From assembly GCA_963930775.1 (NCBI GenBank), contig OZ005691.1:8057000-8120999 (forward strand): a DNA stretch of 64,000 bases, written 5' to 3'. This DNA is from Cliona cf. orientalis. Lineage: Eukaryota > Porifera > Demospongiae > Clionaida > Clionaidae. Each line of letters starts with the position of its first letter. Positions within the stretch are counted from its first letter, which is position 1. The notes below the pieces were generated by a model that searched no databases, was not told where the DNA came from, and saw only the letters and a program-made list of their open reading frames with translations. Made by a program: the position numbers and the translations under genes. Below, piece after piece: positions 44,506 through 53,591 of this stretch.

Positions 44506-47500
44506 CTAGTTTAGCAGATGATGTTTGTCACTCTCTGACGAGGAACTACCTTCAATTAAATCTGTAGCATCTCCATCACCACCCATGCTTGTTGCACATA
44601 GTTGCAATTGATCTGCGTACACAATGTCATACGTTTCTGCTTCGTCATTACTTGTATCACCATTGACTTGCTCACCCATGGCCAATTCCTGTAATGACCA
44701 TTCATCTATATATGAACTTTCATCATCACTATCAATCATTGTACTGTCTGCATCTGGTTTTGTAAGGTAAAGAAATGCAGCTGCTCCTAGCCCAAGTGTG
44801 GGTATTCCCATGAGCGTTGATGCTACGTTTCGCTTTGTTTTACTCATAGGTGTTTTTTCCCTGATTTCATTATACCCTCCCTCTTCCTTTGAATGCTTTG
44901 CCTCATTCATTGCGGTAGCCCTGATAAGATATGTGGTAGAAGCATTTAAGTTACCAATAACTTTTGATCTACAGTTTTTCTTCAATGTACAAGTGTAGAC
45001 CAATTTCATGTTTGCAGAATCTTCATAGACTTCAAGCTTGTAGTAATAAAGTGCATCAGGATCACATTGTGGCTCTTTCCAGCGGATTTTTAACATATTA
45101 CTACTTTTTCTATCAACTCGGAGATTTAGTGGCATTGTTGGGAAGATTTCTTCTGTTGTTGAATGTACAATAAATGGTACTCCTTTTCTATCACTTTTGC
45201 TTATAGCGGTAATTCGATAGACATAGGTTTTATTTGATGCTAAAAATTGGAGTGTGCAAGAATTTGTACCTAATTCACAGATTTGCTGAGGTTTCCAAGA
45301 ATTCTCACCTTCTGAGGTTTGTTCTTCGATAGTGTAACTATTCACAATTGCTGGATGAAAATCAGGTATTTTCCAACGTAGCATTACATGGTGAGCTTCG
45401 GCTTCATATTCAACACCTTGAACTTTGCCAGGCTTCAAAATTGAATAAGGCAGTCGTACAACCTCACTTGGGGGACCTTCTCCAACTTTGTTCTTAAGCT
45501 TTACTCTATATCGATATTCAGGTTGGTTTACATCGTCCACACTTTTTATAGGAATGTTAACATTAAAGAAGTCACTTGTGGGATCTTGAACATTTTCCTC
45601 ATGAATAAGTGTCCATCCATTCTCCTTTGTGTGGTGCTCTACCCTAATCAATTCTATTGAAGCTCCGTTGTCATGCTCAGTTTTGTGTTCAAAAGACATA
45701 TTAGCTTCAGCTGGATCTTCTTCTACATGAATAGAAGGTACCGGAGGAGCATATGGCTTTCCTGCTTTGGTCAAAATGCTTATTGCTTCACTATAATCAC
45801 CATGAACCGCTCCATTAGCAGCAAATACACACACTTTATACTGGGTGCAAGGTGAAAGGTTTCTCAGTATTGCTTTGAGACTATCACCATTTTGTTCAAG
45901 GTTATCTGGCTTTATTGGTTGGCTCCAATCTGAATCTGAGTATCTTTTTAAGACGAACATGTACTTATTGGCAGCTCTCTTGTGTATTACTGGTGCTTCC
46001 CATTCAACAACTACACTATCTGTTGTTGGATCGATCTTTTCTTTGTTAGTTATTGTGGGTGCTCCAGGTTTGAGATTTTCAGGTGCTACACCTACTGGTT
46101 GACTATACACACTATACCCCATTCTGTTCTTCAATTTGACTCTGATGTAATGCGTTGCACTCCCAATTGGAATATCTGTAATTATCATTTCATCTCGTTT
46201 ATTGGGAATTTTATAGATAAATGGATTGTTCAAATTCGGAGTACTTTCTTCTGGAGTCCTATGCTCACCCAATCGCTGAATGCTCATTTCCTGTATCTCA
46301 CTTCCGGTTTCATCATACGGTGGTTTAGGAAGGGATATTGTTGCTAAGAACTGATTTTTTACAATCAAAACTATTGAAGAACTATGTGGTCGCTGTGGTT
46401 TACAAGGACTAGTACGCGTGTTCAAAATATTGCTACATTGTCCACATTTTCTACCGTCCTTGTTAAAAGAAATTATTCGAAACTGATATTCAGTGTTTGG
46501 ATTTAGGTCAGTCACAGAAGCTTTAGTGACATCAGTATTATCACACTTTCTTATGTCCAACCATTCATGATTGAAGGAAATATCAGTTTCATCCACTTGA
46601 GGTTTGAATCTTTTTTGGATGATATAGTATTCAACTGACTTTGGATTTATGTCAGGTTCCTCCCAAGAAAGTACAATTTTGTTAAACAAAATGTTATCTT
46701 TGTCAGCTGCTAAATTCTTAGGTGGACCAGGGATCATCTGAGCTGATTCTAGCTCACGAATATCACTGGGTTCACTTGATCCAGCCTGATTTTTCATTCT
46801 TACACGATACTGTATAATGAAGATCTCAGTAGCATTTGGTGGATGTATTGGAAGCTCAACCATATTATTATTTCTACATGCTATGTATTCCTTAGCACCA
46901 TACTTGCTAACATCACGTCTTTTACTCTCAATGATGATCTTCTCCACAGGGCTACCATTTTCTTGTTCTACTGAAAGCATTGTTACCATCAGCAAGCACC
47001 TTATTTTTCCATTCTCATCGAAATCGCATCTAATATCAGGCTTACACGGACGATTAGGCTTATCAGCTTTAGTCATTACAATCACTTCTTTACACCACTC
47101 ACCACCAGCAGGGAATTTTGGATTACAGCTTGCTGCACAAAATCTATATGACTTAGCAGGTAATAAATTGTCATAAATTTGAAATTGTTCTGTTACAACC
47201 ACTGGGTTAATCCACTGGTTACTGTTTTCTGCCATGACAACTTTATAATGCATTACTGAGTGTGGATTATATATTGGTCGATTCCATTCCAGCCTTATTC
47301 TTCTTGCAAATGTTTGAGCAACACGAAAATTTTCAGGTGCTCGTGGCCAAAGATCCATTACTGATAAATGCAAAGTATCACTATATGTACTTCTTCCTGC
47401 TTCATTTTCAAAACAAGCACGATAATACAAAGTATTTACATCACTTCTTTTTACATATGGGCCTATAGGGACCTTGATGACAGTGTCATGCTCACTGACA

Positions 47501-50265
47501 GGATGAGATTGTGGTACCCATTCAGTAGTTTCAGCATCATTACTGCTTTCAACCACAATTTTGGATACTGGACTCCCATTCTCATTCTCAGATGATAATT
47601 TTTTTACAGTTATATAATATACAATCCTATGTTTCTTTAGATCTTTTACTGGTTCTAGCTGAGGCTTCTCAGGGGGTTCTGGTGGACCTGGAATTGTTTT
47701 AATATGAAAATTACAACATTCTCCTGAATGTTTTTTATTACAGCATGAAATTGCAAACACATACTGAGTACCTGGATGTAGTTTACTAGCACAATAGTAG
47801 GGTTTGTCTAACTTTTCTTCAGGATTAAACTTTCCACCACTTTCTTTGTACTTAATGGCAAAATGTGTTACTGAGGCAGGATTAATATTTGGAAAACACC
47901 ACTCTAACTTGATTTGGTTTGAAGTAACATCAACAGCTTCAATGTTTTCTGGTTCATTAGGAAAAAGGTCTGTCACACATAATTGAACAACTTCACTAGG
48001 ATCACTTATTCCTTCATTATTTACAAAACGTACACGATAATAGAGTATAGTATCTCCACAGGAACTCCCACAAATAGGAGTTAGTGTCATTGGTAATGGT
48101 TTTTCGCTCATTTTAGTGTTAATTATTTCTTGTTCAATCCAATGATCACAATTACTCTCACTATATTCAATTGTAACTTTCTTTATGGAGCTTCCATTAT
48201 CGTCACCCTTTGAAATCCCAGGAATCATTAATACACATTTTCCTTCGATATTAATTTCAGGTTTCTTGGGTGGATTTGGTTTATCAGCTTTAGTAGTTAT
48301 CTTGCACTCTCTTGACCAAGCTCCATCATGTTTAGTGTTACAGCATGCTACTTGAAAAGTATATGTTGCTGCAGGTTTTAACTTCTCAACTGTATATTCA
48401 TTTTGTTCATATCTTTGTACAACATTCTTCCATTGATTACCTTTTCCTTCTTTCATTCTTATTGAAAAGTGTTTCACTGAACTTGGATAGGATTTCGGGG
48501 GGTTCAAGTGGAGTATTACACGTTGAGAGAAGATATCCTCATCACGAATTACAAGATCAGTAGTACATGGATGTAGTTCATTCACAGGTAAACTAGCTAC
48601 CTCACTGAATTCACTTCTTCCAACACTATTTTCCATAGCAACACGATAATATAAGGTTTTTATTTCTGAATCATGACTGACTGATGGAAGAGGAACAGAT
48701 TTTACGATTGGTTTGACATCATGATTACTGGCTTTGATAGGTAGTTCAGTGCTTGTGCTCCAATTTGAGTTTTCTTCATACTGAATAATAAGTTTATTAA
48801 CTGGACTACCATTTTGGTGCACCTTTGCAAGTCTACAAACACTAACTTTAACCAATCCTGCAGATTCACTGCATATCTCTGGTTTATTAGGTTTTGTTGG
48901 AACACCAGCAGTTGTTTGTACATTGATGCACGGGCTGTACTCACTTCTATATGGTGCACTAAGGCTACATACGCAAATGGTATATTGAGTGTTTGGAGTC
49001 AAGTCAGTTAGTTCATATGAAAGTTTAGGACCATCACCATAAAGATCAATACGTTTTTGTTTAGGGCTCCATAATCGAACTTTATACAGTTGTATTATTT
49101 CAGGATTAGTAAGTGGTTTATTCCAAGTTATTACCAGTGTATTATGTGTTGGATTACAATTGATATTGGTTGGTGGATCTGGTATAAGTTTCCTTTTCTG
49201 TTCAAAAACTTTCTCCTTTGCTGGCCCAATAGCTTGCATATCATATTCAAGCTTCAGTGACTCAATTGAAAATTTATCCTCGTGCCGAAGACTTCTTTGG
49301 ATTTGATCAAACTTACTCATGCATGAAGTCTGCGAGGAATGCTGATTTTCTTTCATAAAATGAAGCAATCTTCCTCCCACCACAATTTGTTCCTTCATTA
49401 CTACAATGCGTGTTTTGTAGGCATTACAAATCTTTATCTTCTTATCTTGAACAGCATTTGCAGTTGAGCATTGTGTTGGAACATAAGGCATCAATTGGTC
49501 AACTTGTTCTCTAAGTTGCTTCATTCTTTTTTCAAAACATGATTGGTGAATAGAGAGCAGTGTTGGCTCAGATGCCAGAATTTCAATATCTGTAAAAGTT
49601 CCTTCTTCCATAGGAAACTTGGCGTTATTCATATCATGTTCATATTCATCCTCTAGCTTCTGTGCAAACTCTATCAGGTACTGCTCAGTAGCAGATTGCC
49701 AGCTCCATTCGAGGTTTGGAGGTTTATTTTCATTCAGATTGTCAGTATACTGTTGTGCTAAGCCAGCAAGAATTGAGCCGTTTGGATGAGCACGTTCATT
49801 GTATCCTTGCTTTGGGGTGATTTTTTGAAGTATATGATTGAACAGGCTAGTAATTTCAGTAAGAAACCTGTGATCATCTTCAGGAAATTCAGCATCATAA
49901 GGATGAGGAAGTATACTGCATTCTAGTGATGGAAATAAGGTCATGATTGCTCTCTTGACTCTACTAGTGACATGTTCAGGATTTCTGTCCTCGATTGTCA
50001 GAACTTTACTTGTGAGATACTCAGTAGGTGTCAGCTGACGTCCAGCATCACAAGGCATCTTGAGACTACTGTCGCGCAGTAGCCATAAAAAGTGAGGAAG
50101 ATACTTTTTCAGATTATCTTCATGTAGATCATCCTTTGGTACATCCTTTTGAATCAAAATACGTTCACTTAGATTGGCAAAGTGGCTGCATTGAAAATGC
50201 ATAATTAAACTATAATGTAATTGTTGTCTATGAGAAAGCTCTTCAGTTATAAATATAGTAAACAC
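44506..50265 (-). CDS. GBP-like GTPase fused to about 14 fibronectin-III domains and a membrane helix
   Basis: A 1919-codon open frame. A likely splice acceptor at 50186 (TTTTCAATGCAG on the minus strand) means the true exon begins about 50185 and earlier exons are missing. Residues about 28-330 match the end of a guanylate-binding-protein large GTPase (PHFLWLLRDSSL with the RD nucleotide motif, then LTPTEYL) and its helical domain (HPNGSILAGLAQQYTDNLN). From about 361 to 1800 come some 14 fibronectin-III domains in alternating long and short types; odd-numbered ones begin PxPPxN and carry an LxPxTxYxxxV block, even ones carry NGSPVxKIxIE and LYYRVxxxN. A hydrophobic segment at about 1811-1835 (STLMGIPTLGLGAAAFLYL) precedes a Ser/Asp/Glu-rich tail. 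The N-terminal GTPase would be on the cytosolic or luminal side depending on topology. GBPs act in cell-autonomous immunity; any such role here is inferred. The P-loop was not found within about 2 kb upstream. Confidence 0.85.
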   Translation of the reverse strand: MFTIFITEELSHRQQLHYSLIMHFQCSHFANLSERILIQKDVPKDDLHEDNLKKYLPHFLWLLRDSSLKMPCDAGRQLTPTEYLTSKVLTIEDRNPEHVTSRVKRAIMTLFPSLECSILPHPYDAEFPEDDHRFLTEITSLFNHILQKITPKQGYNERAHPNGSILAGLAQQYTDNLNENKPPNLEWSWQSATEQYLIEFAQKLEDEYEHDMNNAKFPMEEGTFTDIEILASEPTLLSIHQSCFEKRMKQLREQVDQLMPYVPTQCSTANAVQDKKIKICNAYKTRIVVMKEQIVVGGRLLHFMKENQHSSQTSCMSKFDQIQRSLRHEDKFSIESLKLEYDMQAIGPAKEKVFEQKRKLIPDPPTNINCNPTHNTLVITWNKPLTNPEIIQLYKVRLWSPKQKRIDLYGDGPKLSYELTDLTPNTQYTICVCSLSAPYRSEYSPCINVQTTAGVPTKPNKPEICSESAGLVKVSVCRLAKVHQNGSPVNKLIIQYEENSNWSTSTELPIKASNHDVKPIVKSVPLPSVSHDSEIKTLYYRVAMENSVGRSEFSEVASLPVNELHPCTTDLVIRDEDIFSQRVILHLNPPKSYPSSVKHFSIRMKEGKGNQWKNVVQRYEQNEYTVEKLKPAATYTFQVACCNTKHDGAWSRECKITTKADKPNPPKKPEINIEGKCVLMIPGISKGDDNGSSIKKVTIEYSESNCDHWIEQEIINTKMSEKPLPMTLTPICGSSCGDTILYYRVRFVNNEGISDPSEVVQLCVTDLFPNEPENIEAVDVTSNQIKLEWCFPNINPASVTHFAIKYKESGGKFNPEEKLDKPYYCASKLHPGTQYVFAISCCNKKHSGECCNFHIKTIPGPPEPPEKPQLEPVKDLKKHRIVYYITVKKLSSENENGSPVSKIVVESSNDAETTEWVPQSHPVSEHDTVIKVPIGPYVKRSDVNTLYYRACFENEAGRSTYSDTLHLSVMDLWPRAPENFRVAQTFARRIRLEWNRPIYNPHSVMHYKVVMAENSNQWINPVVVTEQFQIYDNLLPAKSYRFCAASCNPKFPAGGEWCKEVIVMTKADKPNRPCKPDIRCDFDENGKIRCLLMVTMLSVEQENGSPVEKIIIESKRRDVSKYGAKEYIACRNNNMVELPIHPPNATEIFIIQYRVRMKNQAGSSEPSDIRELESAQMIPGPPKNLAADKDNILFNKIVLSWEEPDINPKSVEYYIIQKRFKPQVDETDISFNHEWLDIRKCDNTDVTKASVTDLNPNTEYQFRIISFNKDGRKCGQCSNILNTRTSPCKPQRPHSSSIVLIVKNQFLATISLPKPPYDETGSEIQEMSIQRLGEHRTPEESTPNLNNPFIYKIPNKRDEMIITDIPIGSATHYIRVKLKNRMGYSVYSQPVGVAPENLKPGAPTITNKEKIDPTTDSVVVEWEAPVIHKRAANKYMFVLKRYSDSDWSQPIKPDNLEQNGDSLKAILRNLSPCTQYKVCVFAANGAVHGDYSEAISILTKAGKPYAPPVPSIHVEEDPAEANMSFEHKTEHDNGASIELIRVEHHTKENGWTLIHEENVQDPTSDFFNVNIPIKSVDDVNQPEYRYRVKLKNKVGEGPPSEVVRLPYSILKPGKVQGVEYEAEAHHVMLRWKIPDFHPAIVNSYTIEEQTSEGENSWKPQQICELGTNSCTLQFLASNKTYVYRITAISKSDRKGVPFIVHSTTEEIFPTMPLNLRVDRKSSNMLKIRWKEPQCDPDALYYYKLEVYEDSANMKLVYTCTLKKNCRSKVIGNLNASTTYLIRATAMNEAKHSKEEGGYNEIREKTPMSKTKRNVASTLMGIPTLGLGAAAFLYLTKPDADSTMIDSDDESSYIDEWSLQELAMGEQVNGDTSNDEAETYDIVYADQLQLCATSMGGDGDATDLIEGSSSSESDKHHLLN

Positions 50266-50705
50266 AAAATTTTGCTAAGTCAGTGCCTGAAGATTATGGG
50301 CACTAGATGATGTTGACTCAGATGTGAAATCTAATTTTACACATAGCTCACTCGCAGCGGTAAGAAAACGTGTGCTTAGTACTGTAAAAAGATCAGTCTA
50401 CACTAAGCCCTAGCTCTTACCTGATTAACCCCATCGCACGCGTTGGAGGGTTATGGTATAGTCGTTCTGTGTGTGTATCTTTTATCAAACTTAGCTGCTA
50501 CATAACTTGTTTGCGAGTCCAAAGTGTGTTGTTAAAAGGTTCCTTATGGCATTCCAAACACATGAATTGTGTGGATCCGAAAATGTTTTATTCACCAATT
50601 TTAGCATCATTTGCTGATTCTAAGCTTCTTGACTTTTCCCGAACTACGTTAGCATGAGTTTACACAGAACTTTGTGTCGCTTGCTATATACAGTATGTAT
50701 GGATT
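50266..50705. other. Upstream flank or intron of the GBP-fibronectin gene
   Basis: Probably intron or 5' region of the minus-strand gene. I looked on the minus strand for P-loop and switch motifs (GxxxxGKS, TKGIW) and saw none. Confidence 0.4.
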
Positions 50706-50707
50706 TA

Positions 50708-51254
50708 CCGTAAAGTCTGGTTAATAAGCGCATGCGCTTATCACTCTTGGTGGTAAGGAAACATGCACCTATTAGACGATGTGCGCTTAATAGAGAGTGA
50801 AATTTTGGCCCCGCCCACTGCCAGCACGTTCGAGCGCTCGATCACAATGCTAGCAAGTTATGAACACAGCGATTCTTGGAATAAGCTCTGTATTAATTCA
50901 TGGCCGTATGATCGGAAGCCATCACTAGAAGAAAAACGTGGAAAAATAGCCGACTTCTTCGGCGAGATTCGCTTCGAAGTCAAGATCAAGAGGGCCAAAC
51001 TCGTCTCAGTGCAACATCACAGTGTTAATTGAGTGTAGCTGATCTTGTGTAGCTGGCTATCCAAAAATAGGTTGGTAAATTAGTTCTATAGCTATGTAGA
51101 GCATGGAACACTCTTGATCGAACGGTGAATACTGCCGTCATCTCTATTGGGCACATGCGCTTATTAGACAATACTTAACAACAAGAAGGAAGCATGCGCT
51201 TATTAAAAAATATGCGCTTAATAGGCATGTGCGCTTATTAACCAGACTTTACGG
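50708..51254. mobile_element. TA-flanked MITE, CCGTAAAGTCTGG ends
   Basis: The left end CCGTAAAGTCTGGTTAATAA and the right end TTATTAACCAGACTTTACGG are perfect inverted repeats with TA on both sides (50706-50707, 51255-51256). The motif (A/G)(T/C)GCGCTTA(T/A)TA recurs several times near both ends. An internal 89-codon frame (50763-51032) has charged, coding-like composition, for example SDSWNKLCINSWPYDRK, so the element may have captured or lost a gene. Confidence 0.8.
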
Positions 51255-51256
51255 TA

Positions 51257-52116
51257 TTAGGACAGAAAAAAATATATTTTAGTTTCTCAGGCTTTTGAAA
51301 AGTGACTGGTTTTAGTTAATCTATAGTGTCTTAGCTATAGCTTAGCCATCAAAGAAGCAGTTTTGAGAAGTCAGATGTCTGCCAGAGAGTGGCAAGGCTG
51401 ATGCTCAAACACAGGCAGCCAACGAGATCAAGCGGTAAGCTTGACCTTTTAGCGGTTAATCTAATTACCACACCCACTTAATTATTACACACTAAGCAGA
51501 AATAAAAAGCAAAAAATAATTAAATAAATCATGGAGGATTTGGAAGCACTTGGGGAAATAATTTTGGGTTGAAACTAGAGATTTGACCTTGGAGAATTTT
51601 GATTCACATCTTAGAATTAAAGTTACGGCCCTTTGAAGTTATCCCATAAAATTATTTGTATGGTAAGCCATGCATTTGTAATATTTTCCATCCACGCGCA
51701 CATCAACGTGACGACCATTACCCACTTTGGTCAAATTTGATGTATAGGCTGTCTGCTTGCATTGTATGGCTCTGCTGTGCATCTAGCTCAATTAGCTATG
51801 TGGTGGTTTTTGGACAATTTTTTCTGCTTATAGTGTGTGGTCTCCTTGAAAAAAAAAGGGCCACCAGCCAAAAACTGATGCGGGCGGGCCTGAGAAACTA
51901 TGTAATATAATATTCTTTTGCCTGGCATTAACCCCCTTACACATGTGCTTAGGCACGGTTATAAAAATTGTTGATGCTGGTCACCTGCATCATCGCCGTC
52001 TTCCTCGCTCAACTCACTGGCAAGCTTTCGACAGATGAAGCTAACGATAGTGGCTTCGTTTCAACCGTGCTCTAAGGACATACATATTAGCTGCCATGCC
52101 ATGTGCATTCTTGTGG
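51257..52116. other. Non-coding region with dispersed repeat copy 2
   Basis: The stretch 51590-51830 matches 39360-39610. Nothing else is supported, apart from a GATGCGGGCGGGCCTGAGAAA string (about 51879) reminiscent of the 2363-2775 element's end. Confidence 0.45.
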
Positions 52117-52435
52117 TAGCGTAAAACCTCGATTATCGGCCGACTTGTGTTATTGGCCGAGCGCACATCGATTATCGACCACTATTTTACGGACATTTAC
52201 GCGTTTATACGGAAAAATTTACAAAGGTGATGCTCGAAGACTGGATCAGGGATTTTAGACTCGTTTGAAGATACCAGGTAGGCTTAACTTACTTCTACAA
52301 CGTAAATACAAGGGAGAGAAGGGTATAGAATATTGTTGAACCAATCTGAATGGGCGTGACGTGGCGTACTGAATGGTGGTGGATCATAAGGGCTGGAAGC
52401 TAGCTACATCGCCTAATCTGATATTAGACACTTTA

Positions 52436-52902
52436 GGGGGCTTGTCCAAAGTCCTTGTGGAAAAATTAACGTCATTATGACATTAGGGGGGGAGGGGGTC
52501 TTGGTCCATGACGTTTTGAAACTGCAGTGTCAGCAGATTTTAGCTTTAGTTGTGATTATGCATTCTTGTGGTTGAACAAGTCTAGACACACCTCCAGCAG
52601 TGTCAAAATTTGCATTTTGTGACAGCTGTGTCAAGCACTACATAGCTAATAATGTGCTCGTAGCTACAGGCAAGCAAGAAACTGTTAAAGAAGCACAGGT
52701 ATGCAATGAATCCATGAAGACATAGCTAGCATTATAGAATACAAGTGAATACCAAGTGTGTATATAGGCTAAATGGAGCAGAATCAGAGTTTCAGTATTG
52801 AATCTATGCTGAAATGCAGTGACGTTAAGAGGGGGGGGAGGGGGGTAAAAAGTTAACGTCATAATGACGTTAATTTTCCATAAGGACTTTGGACAAGGCC
52901 CC
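52436..52902. mobile_element. Harbinger-like MITE, copy C
   Basis: The ends GGGGGCTTGTCCAAAGTCC and GGACTTTGGACAAGGCCCC are flanked by TTA (52433-52435, 52903-52905). It is in the reverse orientation to copies A and B, with G-rich tracts where those have C. Inserted in the element 52117-59771. Confidence 0.8.
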
Positions 52903-53295
52903 TTACATACTTTTATCCAGATCAGAAGACAGGTCTCATATGAACCACAGAAAGCATTGCTGAAGTTAATATTAGCATTTATATCATCAATCATAAAATG
53001 TATTGTATACAATGCAGTAATGATTATTCATTAGCTCGTTTTCACTGCATCTCGGTGATGCTGCATAAGAATGAGTTGGTTGTAATTGGTAAAGGGTAAC
53101 CACACCTGCTGGTTTCAGTACTGTTGACCAGGAGTGGCAATTTTGAACAGGTAAGAGTCGACAGGCAAAAGGGCTCGATTTGGCCGATAATAATTGTACT
53201 GCATATGTATGTACAGTCGATAATACCTGGTGGTTGTCGATAATACAGGCCAGCGAACAGGAGTTTCGAGAGATCCCTGTACTGTGTCTGCTATT

Positions 53296-53530
53296 TGTAA
53301 CCCTTGGCAACAATCATGCATCCTTATGTGATTCTTGTGGTTTAGTTTATATCCTGTATTGTACCAGTTTGACAGGTTTTTCCCTGGTATCAGTCAATGT
53401 TCAGTTGTGAAGTCAAGTCAGTTGATTCTCTTGTCAGTTTTGTCCAATCTCTCTGTGTGTGTATTGTCTGTTTGCTGCTAAAAATATTTACTTACTCGAA
53501 CTACTACTAAACTCGGAGCATGAGATTACA
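53296..53530 (+). repeat. Left LTR of the Gypsy element
   Basis: 235 bp, starting TGTAACCCTTGGC and ending CATGAGATTACA. Nearly identical to the right LTR. Confidence 0.93.
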
Positions 53531-53591
53531 ATTGGCGACCCAGTCCAGGGATGCGACTCTGAACTAGACTTCTGGAAACACGGTTCTTCAG

